From assembly GCF_014211915.1 (NCBI RefSeq), contig NZ_CP060039.1, positions 2,728,001 through 2,792,000 on the forward strand: a DNA stretch of 64,000 nucleotides. Direction: 5' to 3'. Every line of letters begins with the position of its first letter. The stretch's first letter is position 1. Source of the DNA: Burkholderia cenocepacia. Its GTDB lineage: Bacteria > Pseudomonadota > Gammaproteobacteria > Burkholderiales > Burkholderiaceae. Shown one piece after another: positions 35,739-45,245 of the stretch. The translations under genes and the position numbers were made by a program. The notes beneath the pieces are model-generated. The model was not told the DNA's origin and did not search any database. It saw only the letters and a program-made list of their open reading frames with translations.

Positions 35739-36503
35739 TCAGCCGCGCGCGTACTCGTCGTGACGGCGCCACCACGGGCCGGCCTCGTTGCGTCCGCGCG
35801 GCGCGCGATCGAGCCACTGGTACATCCCCCACAGCCCGTCGAGGCCGCGCGCGTAGGTCGAATACGTGTGATAGACGGCGCCGTCCTCGCGCACGAACGC
35901 GCTCATCCCCGGCCGGTCGAGCGAATACGTGCGCGCGTCGGTGCCGCAGGTGGCCGCGAACTGCACGACGGGCGCCGGCGGCGGATCCATGTCCATCGCA
36001 TGGCCGGCCCGCGCATAGTTGTATTCGACGTCGCCCGCGCGCTGCTGCGTTTCGGTGAACGACACGTTGAAGTCGAAGTTGAAATCGCTGCCGACCGACG
36101 ACGCCCACGGGAACGTCCACCCCATTCGCTGCCGGTACGCGAGCAGTTTCGCGAGCGGCGCGCGTGACACGGCCGCGAGCGTCACGTCGTGATGGGCCAG
36201 ATGCACGGCAAAACCGTCGAAGCCGTCGGCGAGCGCCGAGCACGACGGGCAGCCCGCCTTGTAGTCGGGGCCGAACATGAAGTGATAGACGAGCAATTGC
36301 GAACGGCCGCGAAACAGGTCGTCGAGCGTCGCCTGCCCTTCCTCGGTATCGAACCGGTAGGTCTTGTCGACGCGCACCCACGGCAGCGCCTGGCGCCGCC
36401 GCGCGAGTTCGTCGCTTTGCCGCGTCAGCGCCTTTTCCGCGTCGAGCAGCACGCGACGTTCGGCCAGCCATTCGTCGCGGGTTCCGGTGAGATGGGTCGT
36501 CAT
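35739..36503 (-). CDS. DUF899 family (thioredoxin-like) protein
   Basis: 254 residues. DUF899 has a thioredoxin-like fold; the visible hallmarks are YRFDTEEGQATLDDLFRGRSQLLVYHFMFGPDYKAGCPSCSALADGFDG, where CPSC is a CxxC motif in the expected place. VSRAPLAKLLAYRQRMGWTFPWASS and DEYARG at the end are also typical. AAGGAGGAAC upstream fixes the start at 36503; the frame is open far beyond but without similarity. It is divergent from the wHTH regulator. Catalytic activity is unproven. Confidence 0.92.
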   Translation of the reverse strand: MTTHLTGTRDEWLAERRVLLDAEKALTRQSDELARRRQALPWVRVDKTYRFDTEEGQATLDDLFRGRSQLLVYHFMFGPDYKAGCPSCSALADGFDGFAVHLAHHDVTLAAVSRAPLAKLLAYRQRMGWTFPWASSVGSDFNFDFNVSFTETQQRAGDVEYNYARAGHAMDMDPPPAPVVQFAATCGTDARTYSLDRPGMSAFVREDGAVYHTYSTYARGLDGLWGMYQWLDRAPRGRNEAGPWWRRHDEYARG

Positions 36504-36617
36504 TGCGGGTTCCTCCTTTCGATGGGTATCCGGGCACGGCGTCCGAGGCCGTGTGCGTGGTGCTAGATTAGTGGCGTGCATCGGACCGGAGGGAGTGACA
36601 AGTGTGTCGGGATTCGG

Positions 36618-37838
36618 ATGGATTCGCTGATCACGGCGGCCGCGCGCGCGCTCGCGACCGGTGACGCGCTCGGCGCGCTGAACCGCGTCGCGCTGCGCGA
36701 CGATGCGCCGGCGCTCGCGCTGCGCGGCATCGCGCTGGCGCAGCTCGGCGATTTCGACCGGGCGCGCGCGCTCGTGCGCGCCGCCGCACGCGCATTCGGT
36801 GCGAAGGAAGCGGTCGCGCGGGCGCGCTGCGTCGTCGCGGAAGCCGAGATCGCGCTCGCGTCGCGCGACCTGCGCTGGCCGACGCGTGCGCTCGATGCGG
36901 CCTGCGCGACGCTCGACGCGCACGGCGACCGCGCGAACGCCGCGCATGCCCGCTATCTCGGTGTACGCCGGTTGCTGCTGATCGGTCAGCTCGACGAGGC
37001 AGAACGGCTGCTTGCGCATCTCGATCCCGTGCCGCTGCCGCCCGCGTCACGCGCCACCCATGAATTGATCGCGGCCGGCATCGCGATGCGCCGCCTCCGC
37101 ACGCACGCGGCCCGCGCGGCGCTCGACCGTGCGCGGACAGCCGCCCACGCCGCCGGCATCGCCGCGCTGACGGCCGAGGTCGATACCGCGGCGCGCGTGC
37201 TCGACGCACCGGCCGCCCGGCTCATCGCGCGCGGCACGTCGCGGCTCGTACCGCTCGACGAAGTGGAGACGCTGTTCGAGTCGAATGCGCTCGTCGTCGA
37301 CGCGTGCCGCCACACGGTGCGCGATGCGCGCACGACCGTGTCGCTCGCGCGGCGTCCGGTGCTCTTCGTGCTCGCCCGTGCGCTGGGCGAAGCGTGGCCG
37401 GCCGACGTATCGAGAAACGCGCTCGTCGCCGCCGCGTTCCGTGCGAAACAGGCCGACGAATCGCATCGTGCGCGGCTGCGTGTCGAGATCGGCCGACTGC
37501 GTGCGGTGCTGCGTCCGCTCGCGAACGTCGTCGCGACGCCGCGCGGCTTCGCGCTCGAACCGCTCGGCGTGCGCGAAACCGTCGTCCTCGCGCGCCCGGT
37601 CGACGATCGCCATGCGGCCGTGCTCGCACTCCTCGCCGACGGCGAAGCGTGGTCGAGCTCCGCGCTGGCGCTCGCGCTCGGCGCCAGCCAACGCACCGTG
37701 CAGCGTGCGCTCGACGCGCTCGCGGAAACCGGCAAGGTGCAGGCGCTCGGCCGCGGACGCGCGCGCCGCTGGATGACGCCGCCGCTGCCCGGATTCGCGA
37801 CGACCTTGTTACTCCCGGTTGCGCTACCGGGCGATTAG
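36618..37838 (+). CDS. Large helix-turn-helix regulator with TPR-like N-terminus
   Basis: 406 residues, very Ala/Arg-rich. Residues ~1-210 are helical repeats of TPR-like character (ALRGIALAQLGDFDRARALVRAAAR; ARYLGVRRLLLIGQLDEAERLLAHL). A central segment, VDACRHTVRDARTTVSLARRPVLFVLARALGEAW, resembles an OmpR/SARP-style DNA-binding arrangement (residues ~235-330). The C-terminal winged HTH is SSSALALALGASQRTVQRALDALAETGKVQALGRGRARRWM. It sits divergent to DUF899 and 31 bp before the beta-propeller gene. It is probably a local regulator of one or both. Confidence 0.75.
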   Translation: MDSLITAAARALATGDALGALNRVALRDDAPALALRGIALAQLGDFDRARALVRAAARAFGAKEAVARARCVVAEAEIALASRDLRWPTRALDAACATLDAHGDRANAAHARYLGVRRLLLIGQLDEAERLLAHLDPVPLPPASRATHELIAAGIAMRRLRTHAARAALDRARTAAHAAGIAALTAEVDTAARVLDAPAARLIARGTSRLVPLDEVETLFESNALVVDACRHTVRDARTTVSLARRPVLFVLARALGEAWPADVSRNALVAAAFRAKQADESHRARLRVEIGRLRAVLRPLANVVATPRGFALEPLGVRETVVLARPVDDRHAAVLALLADGEAWSSSALALALGASQRTVQRALDALAETGKVQALGRGRARRWMTPPLPGFATTLLLPVALPGD

Positions 37839-37869
37839 GATGGCCCCATCGAACGACGAGGTGACGAAC

Positions 37870-38556
37870 ATGAAACGCTCCACCGCAGAGATCCTTCACG
37901 AGTACGGCCCGTTCCCGGGCGTCGACGGCGTGCACGGCGTCACGTTCGACGGGCAGCACGTGTGGTACGCATCCGGCGACAAGCTGAATGCGCTCGACCC
38001 CGAGCGCGGCACAACCGTCCGCTCGCTCGACGTCGCCGCGCACGCGGGCACCGCGTTCGACGGCCGCCACCTGTTCCAGATCGTCGAGGACCGCATCGAG
38101 AAGATCGACCCCGAATCGGGTCGCGTGCTCGCGACGATCCCGGCGCCCGGCGGCGGCGCCGATTCGGGGCTCGCGTGGGCGGAAGGCACGCTGTGGGTCG
38201 GCCAGTACAGCGAACGCAAGATTCATCAGGTGGACCCGCAGTCGGGCGCCGTGCTGCGCACGATCGAATCGAACCGCTTCGTCACCGGCGTGACGTGGGT
38301 CGACGGCGAGCTGTGGCACGGCACGTGGGAAGCCGACCAGAGCGACCTGCGACGCATCGATCCGCACACGGGCGAGGTGCTCGAGCAGATCGACATGCCG
38401 GCCGGCGTCGGCGTGTCGGGGCTCGAATCCGACGGCCACGACCGCTTCTACTGCGGCGGTGGCAACAGCGGCAAGCTGCGTGCCGTGCGCCGCCCGGCGC
38501 GCACGCGTACCGCCACCGACGGCACGGACGTGATACCCGATCCGGCAGACGGCTGA
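37870..38556 (+). CDS. Beta-propeller protein, glutamine-cyclotransferase/streptogramin-lyase-like
   Basis: 228 residues made of short blade repeats: GVHGVTFDGQHVWYASGDKLNALDPERG, GTAFDGRHLFQIVEDRIEKIDPESGRVL, GLAWAEGTLWVGQYSERKIHQVDPQSGAVL and GVTWVDGELWHGTWEADQSDLRRIDPHTGEVL. It has no signal peptide, unlike secreted glutaminyl cyclases. The repeats are Vgb/YncE-like, and enzymatic activity cannot be inferred. GAGGTGA precedes the ATG. It follows the wHTH gene closely and is likely co-transcribed. Confidence 0.82.
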   Translation: MKRSTAEILHEYGPFPGVDGVHGVTFDGQHVWYASGDKLNALDPERGTTVRSLDVAAHAGTAFDGRHLFQIVEDRIEKIDPESGRVLATIPAPGGGADSGLAWAEGTLWVGQYSERKIHQVDPQSGAVLRTIESNRFVTGVTWVDGELWHGTWEADQSDLRRIDPHTGEVLEQIDMPAGVGVSGLESDGHDRFYCGGGNSGKLRAVRRPARTRTATDGTDVIPDPADG

Positions 38557-38677
38557 TCCACCGCGTGCCCACGCTGCCCGAACGCGCTGCCGTGCCCCGA
38601 GTGCAGGAATGAACAAGACGCCGCCGCGACGACATCGCTAAGATGCGCGCACTTCAGTCATTCGTTCGGAGCGGTCG

Positions 38678-39643
38678 ATGCAGCGCGGCGTGGTGTACGG
38701 TGTCCTGGCAGGCGCCCTGTGGGGCATGGTGTTTCTCGTTCCGCGGCTGCTGACCGATTTCTCGCCGCTGCTGCTGAGCGCCGGCCGCTATACGATGTAC
38801 GGCCTCGTGTCGCTCGCGGCCGCACTGCCGGTCGCCCGCTCGCTGCTCGTGCGCTTGACCCGCAAGGATCTGGTCGCGCTGGTGAGGCTCGCCGTCATCG
38901 GCAACGTCGCGTACTACATGCTGCTGTCCGGCGCCGTGCACCTGATCGGCATCGCGCCCAGTTCGCTGATCGTCGGCGTGCTGCCCGTGACCGTCACGCT
39001 CGCGGGCCTCGGCGACCATGGCGCGATGCCGCTGCGGCGGCTCGCCGCTCCGCTCGCGCTGGTGATCGCGGGTATCGTCTGCATCAACGTCGACCTGTTT
39101 ACATCCGAAGCCGCGCACGCCACGACGCTCGCCCAGAAGCTCGCGGGCATCGCGTGCGCGGCGGGCGCGCTCGCGAGCTGGACCTGGTATGCGGTGGCGA
39201 ACACACGCTACCTGCAGCGCCATCACCACTTCGGCGGCAACGAATGGTCGGTGCTGTGGGGTGTCGTGACGGGGTTGATCGGCGGGCTCTGCTGGATGGC
39301 GATCCTCGCGCTGCCGGCCGGCACGGTGCAGGCGGCCGTCCCCGCATCGCGGTGGCAGTTGTTCTGGCTGCTGAACCTCGTGCTCGCGATCGGCGCGTCG
39401 TGGCTCGGCAACGGGCTGTGGAATGCCGCGTCGAAGCGGCTGCCGCTCACGCTGTCGGGCCAGCTGATCGTGTTCGAAACCGTGTTCGCGATGCTGTATG
39501 CGTTCGTGTACGACCAGCGGATGCCGCACGCGCTCGAAATCGCCGCGCTCGTGCTGCTGCTCGCCGGCGTATACGGCTCGGTGCGGCGGCACGGCGACAC
39601 ACCGGGCAGCGCATCGACAAACGCAAACGCCGCGGCCCATTGA
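38678..39643 (+). CDS. DMT superfamily (EamA) transporter
   Basis: 321-residue inner-membrane protein with ten hydrophobic segments in two EamA halves. The first opens VVYGVLAGALWGMVFLVPRLL; the second half covers LAGIACAAGALASWTWYAVANTRYLQR and ASWLGNGLWNAASKRLPLTLSGQLIVFETVFAMLYAF. Such proteins export amino acids or metabolites; the substrate is unknown. Its stop codon lies inside the loop of the following stem-loop. Confidence 0.9.
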   Translation: MQRGVVYGVLAGALWGMVFLVPRLLTDFSPLLLSAGRYTMYGLVSLAAALPVARSLLVRLTRKDLVALVRLAVIGNVAYYMLLSGAVHLIGIAPSSLIVGVLPVTVTLAGLGDHGAMPLRRLAAPLALVIAGIVCINVDLFTSEAAHATTLAQKLAGIACAAGALASWTWYAVANTRYLQRHHHFGGNEWSVLWGVVTGLIGGLCWMAILALPAGTVQAAVPASRWQLFWLLNLVLAIGASWLGNGLWNAASKRLPLTLSGQLIVFETVFAMLYAFVYDQRMPHALEIAALVLLLAGVYGSVRRHGDTPGSASTNANAAAH

Positions 39644-39657
39644 GCGCCGCGGCGTTT
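39625..39657. terminator. Stem-loop enclosing the EamA stop codon, possible bidirectional terminator
   Basis: Perfect 12-bp stem AAACGCCGCGGC (39625-39636) / GCCGCGGCGTTT (39646-39657) with a 9-nt loop containing the TGA (39641-39643). It separates EamA from the convergent rnfH; only TTT follows on each side. Confidence 0.65.
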
Positions 39658-39685
39658 GATCAGATCAAACCGAGCGAACGACGCG

Positions 39686-40009
39686 TCAGCGCGCGTCCTT
39701 GTGCATCCACTTGCGGCCCTCGATCGAGCCGGCGCGGCGGGACTTGTCGACGCGCCGCTGGCGCGCGAGCTTCGGATCGACGATCAGTGGACGGTAGATC
39801 TCGACGCGGTCGTGATCGACGAGCGGCGCGTCGAGCGGTGCGAGCTTGCCGTACACGCCTGTCTTCGCGTGTGCGAGATCGATCTCCGGATGCAGCGCGA
39901 GCACGCCGCTCGCGTCGATGGCCGAGCGCACGGTCGCCCCTTCGGGCAGCGACAGCGGAATCAGCGTCTGGCGGTCCGGCAGCGCGTAGCAGACTTCGAT
40001 CGACAGCAT
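39686..40009 (-). CDS. RnfH family ubiquitin-fold protein
   Basis: 107 residues. The RnfH pattern is SIEVCYALPDRQTLIPLSLPEGATVRSAIDASGVLALHPEIDLAHAKTGVYGKLAPLDAPLVDHDRVEIYRPLIVDPKLARQRR, a beta-grasp domain with a basic tail. The family is often next to ratA and smpB, as here. In some bacteria it is associated with the Rnf electron-transport complex, but no rnf genes are in this window, so its role here is unknown. Four bp separate it from ratA. Confidence 0.9.
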   Translation of the reverse strand: MLSIEVCYALPDRQTLIPLSLPEGATVRSAIDASGVLALHPEIDLAHAKTGVYGKLAPLDAPLVDHDRVEIYRPLIVDPKLARQRRVDKSRRAGSIEGRKWMHKDAR

Positions 40010-40013
40010 CGCG

Positions 40014-40451
40014 TCACCCCTTCCCGTAGCGTTGATCGGCGCGCTTTACGAACGAATCGACGAACGTGTTCGCGATGTGGCTGAACACCGGCCCGATGAT
40101 CTTTTCGAGCAGGATGCTCGAAAACTCGTAGTGCAGCGCGAATTCGATCTTGCACGCATCGGCGCGCAGCGGGATGAAGCGCCACGAACCCGTGAACTTC
40201 TTGAACGGCCCGTCTGCGAACTCCATGTCGATCCGGGTCGGACGCTGCTGCGTGTTGCGGGTCGCGAAATGCTGCTTGATACCCTTGAAGTTGATGTCGA
40301 TGCGCGCTTCCATCCCGCTCTCGTCCTGACGGCGAACCTCGACACCGCCGCACCAGGGCAGGAAATTGGGGTAGTCGGCCACGTCGGTGACGAGGTCGAA
40401 CATCTGTTCCGCCGAATGACGGATCAATACGGTTTTCTGGACATCTGCCAT
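40014..40451 (-). CDS. ratA: RatA/Coq10-like START-domain protein
   Basis: 145 residues of the polyketide cyclase/START fold: MADVQKTVLIRHSAEQMFDLVTDVADYPNFLPWCGGVEV, KGIKQHFATRNTQ, GSWRFIPL and LEKIIGPVFSHIANTFVDSFVKRADQRYG. In E. coli the homologue was described as a ribosome-association toxin; the wider family, including Coq10, binds ubiquinone, which may be the ancestral role. It is divergent from smpB, a conserved arrangement. Confidence 0.92.
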   Translation of the reverse strand: MADVQKTVLIRHSAEQMFDLVTDVADYPNFLPWCGGVEVRRQDESGMEARIDINFKGIKQHFATRNTQQRPTRIDMEFADGPFKKFTGSWRFIPLRADACKIEFALHYEFSSILLEKIIGPVFSHIANTFVDSFVKRADQRYGKG

Positions 40452-40550
40452 AAATCGCGCGGCATCGCTTAAAGTGGGAACGCCAAGCCGGGCGATACGC
40501 GCCCCGCTTTGCTAAAATCGTGATTTTAAACGAGTTGGCCCGATCCTTTC

Positions 40551-40997
40551 ATGAGCATCATCGACAACAGGAAAGCGCACTTCGATTATCACATCGAGGA
40601 ACGCTACGAGGCGGGGCTCGTGCTGGAGGGCTGGGAAGTCAAGGCGCTGCGCGCCGGACGCGGCCAGATCAAGGAAGGCTACGTCGTGGTGAAGAACGCC
40701 GAGATCTTCCTGATCGGGACCCATATCAGCCCGCTGCCCGAAGCCTCGACGCACATCAAGCCCGACCCGGTTCGCACGCGCAAGCTGCTGCTGCACCGCG
40801 AGGAAATCAAGAAGCTGATCGGCAAGGTCGAGCAGCGCGGCTACACGCTCGTGCCGCTTAACTTCCACTACAAGGGCGGTCGCGTGAAATGCGACATCGC
40901 GCTCGCGAAGGGCAAGAAGCTGCACGACAAGCGCGAAACCGAGAAGAAGCGCGACTGGGAACGCGAGAAGGCACGCATCATGCGCGCCGGCACCTGA
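40551..40997 (+). CDS. smpB: SsrA-binding protein
   Basis: tmRNA partner in trans-translation. The product is 148 residues, with [45 protein letters not shown] and the basic C-terminal tail [23 protein letters not shown] that enters the decoding centre. A TAAAAT at 40513-40518 may be its -10. No tmRNA gene is in the window. A terminator follows at 41021. Confidence 0.97.
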
Positions 40998-41020
40998 CAC
41001 ACGGCGTTCATCGCAAACGA

Positions 41021-41045
41021 CACGGCCCGCTCGAAGCGGGCCGTG
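41021..41045 (+). terminator. Intrinsic terminator after smpB
   Basis: 11-bp perfect stem CACGGCCCGCT (41021-41031) / AGCGGGCCGTG (41035-41045), 3-nt loop, then TTGCTTT. Confidence 0.75.
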
Positions 41046-41146
41046 TTGCTTTGGACTGCCTGAATCGCGCCGGCCGGTCGCGGCTGCGCGACGATTCGCC
41101 GCAGGACGATACGCACGCGGCAGCTGCGTGCGCATCGATGTTGGGC

Positions 41147-42082
41147 TCAGCCCTTCGTGCCGGCCCCCACGCCCGCGCTCTTGACGATCGTCAGCGCCGA
41201 CGAGATCGCGGTGCCGAGATCTGACAGGTTCGACGGCACGATCAGCGTATTGCCCTGCTTCGCGAGATTCGCGAACGCACCGACATACTGCTCGGCGACC
41301 TTCAGGTTCACCGCGTCCATCCCGCCTTGCGACTGGATCGCGCTCGCGATTTTCTGGATCGCCTGCGCGTTCGCCTCGGCCACCGCCAGAATCGCGGCGG
41401 CTTCGCCCTGCGCCTGGTTGATCGCGGCCTGCCGCTCGCCTTCCGACTTCTGGATCGCGGCTTCGCGCGCCCCCGACGCGAGGTTGATCTGCTCCTGCTT
41501 GCGGCCTTCGGATGCGGCGATCAGCGCACGCTTTTCGCGCTCCGCGGTGATCTGCGCCTGCATCGCATGCAGGATCTCCTTCGGCGGCGTCAGGTCCTTG
41601 ATCTCGTAGCGCAGCACTTTCACGCCCCAGTTCGCCGCAGCGTCGTCGAGCGCCGACACGATGCTGTGGTTGATGAAATCGCGCTCCTCGAAGGTCTTGT
41701 CGAGCTCGAGCTTGCCGATCACCGAGCGCAGCATCGTCTGCGACAGCTGCGTGATCGCGAGCACGAAGTTGCTCGACCCGTACGACGCCTTCATCGGGTC
41801 CATCACCTGGAAATACAGCACGCCGTCGACCTGCAACTGCGTGTTGTCGCGCGTGATACAGACCTGGCTCGGCACGTCGAGCGGAATTTCCTTCAGCACG
41901 TGCCGGTACGCGATGCGATCGACGAACGGCAGCACGATATTGAGACCGGGCGACAGCGTCGCGTGGTAGCGCCCGAAGCGCTCGAGCACCCATGCATGCT
42001 GCTGCGGCACGATCTTCACCGTCTTCGACACGATCACGATCGCGATGACGAGCAGGACAACCCAGATGATCAGCGAATCCAT
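41147..42082 (-). CDS. SPFH/Band 7 membrane protein (QmcA/stomatin-like)
   Basis: 311 residues. One N-terminal membrane anchor (LIIWVVLLVIAIVIVSKTVKIV) is followed by the SPFH domain (PQQHAWVLERFGRYHATLSPGLNIVLPFVDRIAYRHVLKEIPLDVPSQVCITRDN). Next comes a long coiled coil of Ala/Glu/Gln repeats (EREKRALIAASEGRKQEQINLASGAREAAIQKSEGERQAAINQAQGEAAAIL) and an unstructured tail. These proteins form oligomeric rings in lipid microdomains. It lies 36 bp downstream of nfeD, the standard partner. Confidence 0.95.
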   Translation of the reverse strand: MDSLIIWVVLLVIAIVIVSKTVKIVPQQHAWVLERFGRYHATLSPGLNIVLPFVDRIAYRHVLKEIPLDVPSQVCITRDNTQLQVDGVLYFQVMDPMKASYGSSNFVLAITQLSQTMLRSVIGKLELDKTFEERDFINHSIVSALDDAAANWGVKVLRYEIKDLTPPKEILHAMQAQITAEREKRALIAASEGRKQEQINLASGAREAAIQKSEGERQAAINQAQGEAAAILAVAEANAQAIQKIASAIQSQGGMDAVNLKVAEQYVGAFANLAKQGNTLIVPSNLSDLGTAISSALTIVKSAGVGAGTKG

Positions 42083-42118
42083 GAAGTATTTCCTCCTTGT
42101 TGTTGTATCAGCGGACGA

Positions 42119-42553
42119 TCAGCCCGCGGGTTTCGCCACGACCACGAGGCAATTGCCGCGCACGGCGCTCACCTGGTACACGCGTGCATCGTCGCGCTCG
42201 CCGTGCGCGAGCTCGACGTCCCAATCGGCCCCGCGATACTGCACGCGCGCGCGGCCGTCACGCCACGCGTCGACCGTGACGGTCGAGCCGATATCGAGAT
42301 TGACGTCGGGATTCGTCGACGTGTCGCGCTTCTGCTTGCGGCCGAGCCCCGAACGGCGCAGCACGATCATCGCGACGATCGCGATCGCGGCCGCCGCGCC
42401 GAACTGCACGTGCGGCGCGAAACCAGCCAGTTGCAACAACCCGCCGGCGAGAAAACCGAGCGCGATCATCAACAGATAGAACGTGCCGGTCAGCAATTCG
42501 GCCACGACCAGCACGCCGACTCCGACCCACCAGAACAGATGCCCCGACATCAT
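42119..42553 (-). CDS. NfeD family protein
   Basis: 144 residues. Two to three hydrophobic segments (LFWWVGVGVLVVAELLTGTFYLLMIALGFLAGGLLQLAG; FGAAAAIAIVAMIVL) precede a C-terminal OB-fold (IGSTVTVDAWRDGRARVQYRGADWDVELAHG). The short-form NfeD works with the SPFH protein encoded next. GGAG six bases upstream selects the first ATG of an ATGATG pair. An in-frame upstream extension runs through a DNA repeat and is unlikely to be translated. Confidence 0.92.
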   Translation of the reverse strand: MMSGHLFWWVGVGVLVVAELLTGTFYLLMIALGFLAGGLLQLAGFAPHVQFGAAAAIAIVAMIVLRRSGLGRKQKRDTSTNPDVNLDIGSTVTVDAWRDGRARVQYRGADWDVELAHGERDDARVYQVSAVRGNCLVVVAKPAG

Positions 42554-42580
42554 TGTGGTCTCCAGAAAAACGTCCCCGAT

Positions 42581-42745
42581 GCTCACTATATTCGCTGCGC
42601 TCGCGGCTGTGCGAAGCGGTCGGTACTCTTGGACAGCCCGGCGAGTACCGAAGGAAAACCACCCCACGCTCACTGCGTTCGCTGCCCCCCGCGGGGCGGT
42701 CGGCACTCTTGGGGCGGCCCGGCGAGTACCGACGAAAAAAACACC
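42581..42745. repeat. Two diverged copies of an ~80-bp repeat, period 87 bp
   Basis: Copies at about 42581-42662 and 42668-42745 share GCTCACT..TTCGCTGC, GCGGTCGG.ACTCTTGG and CCCGGCGAGTACCGA. Each copy contains facing GGTACTC/GAGTACC-like arms (clearer in copy 1) that can fold into a hairpin. They lie between the nfeD start and the ppsA terminator. Confidence 0.7.
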
Positions 42746-42766
42746 CCGGTGCTTACCGGGGTGTTT
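42735..42766 (-). terminator. Intrinsic terminator after ppsA
   Basis: 12-bp perfect stem AAACACCCCGGT (42739-42750) / ACCGGGGTGTTT (42755-42766), 4-nt loop. It runs into T6 on the minus strand (A6 at 42735-42740). Confidence 0.93.
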
Positions 42767-42842
42767 ATAGCACGAACCTTGCATTTTGCCTTCAACGAAA
42801 GCGCGGCGGACCGCCCTTTCGCCGAAGTTGCATCACGACTCG

Positions 42843-45245
42843 TTACTTGCGGTTGGCGGCGAGCGCCTGCCACGTATCGATGATCGTGTCGGGGTTCAGC
42901 GAGATCGACACGATGCCTTCGTCCGTCAGCCATTGCGCGAAGTCCGGGTGATCGGACGGGCCCTGGCCGCAGATCCCGACGTACTTGCCCATCTTGCGGC
43001 AGGTATCGATCGCACGCTTCAGCAGGAACTTGACGGCCGGGTCGCGCTCGTCGAAGTCGACTGCCAGCAGTTCCATGCCCGAATCACGGTCGAGGCCGAG
43101 CGTGAGCTGCGTGAGGTCGTTCGAGCCGATCGAGAAACCGTCGAAGTGCTCCAGGAACTCTTCGGCGAGGATCGCGTTGGTCGGGACTTCGCACATCATC
43201 ACAAGGCGCAGGCCGTTTTCGCCACGCTTCAGGCCGAACTTCTCGAGCAGGCCGACGACGCGCTCCGCCTGCTTCACGGTCCGCACGAACGGCACCATGA
43301 TCTCGACGTTGGTCAGGCCCATCTCGTCACGCACGCGCTTCAGTGCACGGCATTCCATCTCGAACGCCTGCGCGAAGTCCTCGGCGATGTAGCGCGACGC
43401 GCCGCGGAAGCCCAGCATCGGGTTTTCCTCGTCCGGCTCGTAACGCGAACCGCCGATCAGCTTCTTGTACTCGTTCGACTTGAAGTCGGACAGACGCACG
43501 ATCACCGGCTTCGGATAGAACGCCGCCGCGATCGTCGCGACGCCCTCCGTCAGCTTGTCGACGTAGAACTGACGCGGCGACGCGTGACCGCGCGCAACGC
43601 TCTCGACCGCCTTCTTCAGGTCCTGGTCGATGTTCGGGTACTCGAGGATCGCCTTCGGGTGCACGCCGATGTTGTTGTTGATGATGAACTCGAGACGCGC
43701 GAGGCCAACACCACCGTTCGGCAGTTGCGAGAAGTCGAACGCGAGCTGCGGGTTGCCGACGTTCATCATGATCTTGACCGGGATTTCCGGCAGTTCGCCG
43801 CGCTGCACTTCCGTGACTTCCGTCTCGAGCAGCCCGTCGTAGATCTTGCCTTCGTCGCCTTCCGCGCACGACACGGTGACGAGCGCGCCGTCCTTCAGGA
43901 TGTCGGTCGCATCGCCGCAGCCGACGACGGCCGGCACGCCGAGTTCACGCGCGATGATCGCCGCGTGGCAGGTACGGCCGCCACGGTTCGTGACGATCGC
44001 CGCCGCGCGCTTCATCACCGGCTCCCAGTTCGGGTCGGTCATGTCGGCCACCAGCACGTCGCCCGGCTGCACGCGTTCCATTTCCGACGGATCCTGGATC
44101 ACGCGCACGGGGCCCGCGCCGATCTTCTGGCCGATCGCACGACCCGTCGCGAGCACCTGCGACTGACCCTTCAGCTTGAAGCGCTGCTCTGCCTTGCCGG
44201 ATGCCTGGCTCTTCACCGTTTCCGGACGTGCCTGCAGGATGAAGATCTTGCCGTCGCGGCCGTCCTTGCCCCACTCGATGTCCATCGGACGCTGATAGTG
44301 CTTCTCGATGATGACCGCGTACTTCGCCAGCTCGATCACGTCTTCATCCGTAATCGAGTAGCGGTTGCGCTGCTCGTGCGGCACATCGACCGTCTTCACG
44401 CGGCCCGGCTCGCCCGGCTGCGTGAATTCCATCTTGATCAGCTTCGAGCCGATCGAGCGGCGGATGATCGGGTACTTGTCCTGCGCGAGCGTCGTCTTGA
44501 ACACGTAGAACTCGTCCGGGTTCACTGCGCCCTGCACGACGGTTTCGCCCAGGCCGTAGCTCGACGTGATGAACACGGCGTCCTTGAAACCCGATTCGGT
44601 ATCGATCGTGAACATCACGCCGGCGGCGCCGACGTCCGAGCGGACCATGCGCTGCACACCGGCCGACAGCGCGACTTCGGCGTGCGTGAAGCCCTTGTGC
44701 ACGCGGTACGAGATCGCGCGGTCATTGTACAGCGACGCGAACACGTGCTTCATGCGGTCGAGCACGTCGTCGATGCCGACGACGTTCAGATACGACTCCT
44801 GTTGGCCGGCGAACGAGGCGTCGGGCAGATCTTCCGCGGTCGCGGACGAGCGCACCGCGAACGACAGCTCGCTCGGCGAGCCGTTCTTCAGCACTTCGAA
44901 CTGCGCGCGGATTTCCTGCTCGAGGCGCGGCTGCAGCGGTGCGTCGACGATCCATTTACGGATTTCGGCACCGGCTTCGGCGAGCGCCTTCACGTCGTCG
45001 ATGTCGAGCGACTCGAGACGCTTGGCGATGCGATCGGTGAGGTCGTTGTGCTTGAGGAAATCGCGGAATGCGAGCGCGGTCGTGGCGAAACCGGTGGGTA
45101 CGCGAACGCCTGCTTCGGAAAGCTGGCTGATCATCTCGCCGAGCGACGCATTCTTGCCGCCCACGATTTCCACATCGGTCATCCGCAACTGCTCGAACGG
45201 AATTACATACGCCTGGTCCTTTGCGACGTTTGCTGCGTTAGTCAT
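42843..45245 (-). CDS. ppsA: Phosphoenolpyruvate synthase
   Basis: Makes PEP from pyruvate and ATP for gluconeogenesis. The 800 residues have the N-terminal ATP-grasp domain ([56 protein letters not shown]), the phospho-His swivel domain ([26 protein letters not shown]) and the C-terminal PEP/pyruvate barrel ending in [18 protein letters not shown] and [17 protein letters not shown]. The start [11 protein letters not shown] is preceded by TAGGGG. It is divergent from its regulator ppsR. Confidence 0.98.
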   Translation of the reverse strand: MTNAANVAKDQAYVIPFEQLRMTDVEIVGGKNASLGEMISQLSEAGVRVPTGFATTALAFRDFLKHNDLTDRIAKRLESLDIDDVKALAEAGAEIRKWIVDAPLQPRLEQEIRAQFEVLKNGSPSELSFAVRSSATAEDLPDASFAGQQESYLNVVGIDDVLDRMKHVFASLYNDRAISYRVHKGFTHAEVALSAGVQRMVRSDVGAAGVMFTIDTESGFKDAVFITSSYGLGETVVQGAVNPDEFYVFKTTLAQDKYPIIRRSIGSKLIKMEFTQPGEPGRVKTVDVPHEQRNRYSITDEDVIELAKYAVIIEKHYQRPMDIEWGKDGRDGKIFILQARPETVKSQASGKAEQRFKLKGQSQVLATGRAIGQKIGAGPVRVIQDPSEMERVQPGDVLVADMTDPNWEPVMKRAAAIVTNRGGRTCHAAIIARELGVPAVVGCGDATDILKDGALVTVSCAEGDEGKIYDGLLETEVTEVQRGELPEIPVKIMMNVGNPQLAFDFSQLPNGGVGLARLEFIINNNIGVHPKAILEYPNIDQDLKKAVESVARGHASPRQFYVDKLTEGVATIAAAFYPKPVIVRLSDFKSNEYKKLIGGSRYEPDEENPMLGFRGASRYIAEDFAQAFEMECRALKRVRDEMGLTNVEIMVPFVRTVKQAERVVGLLEKFGLKRGENGLRLVMMCEVPTNAILAEEFLEHFDGFSIGSNDLTQLTLGLDRDSGMELLAVDFDERDPAVKFLLKRAIDTCRKMGKYVGICGQGPSDHPDFAQWLTDEGIVSISLNPDTIIDTWQALAANRK

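Noticed and set aside
42553..42784. N-terminal extension of NfeD encoded by the 87-bp repeats
   Set aside because: The frame is open, but the short-form NfeD start has a good ribosome site and the extension has repeat-derived composition.
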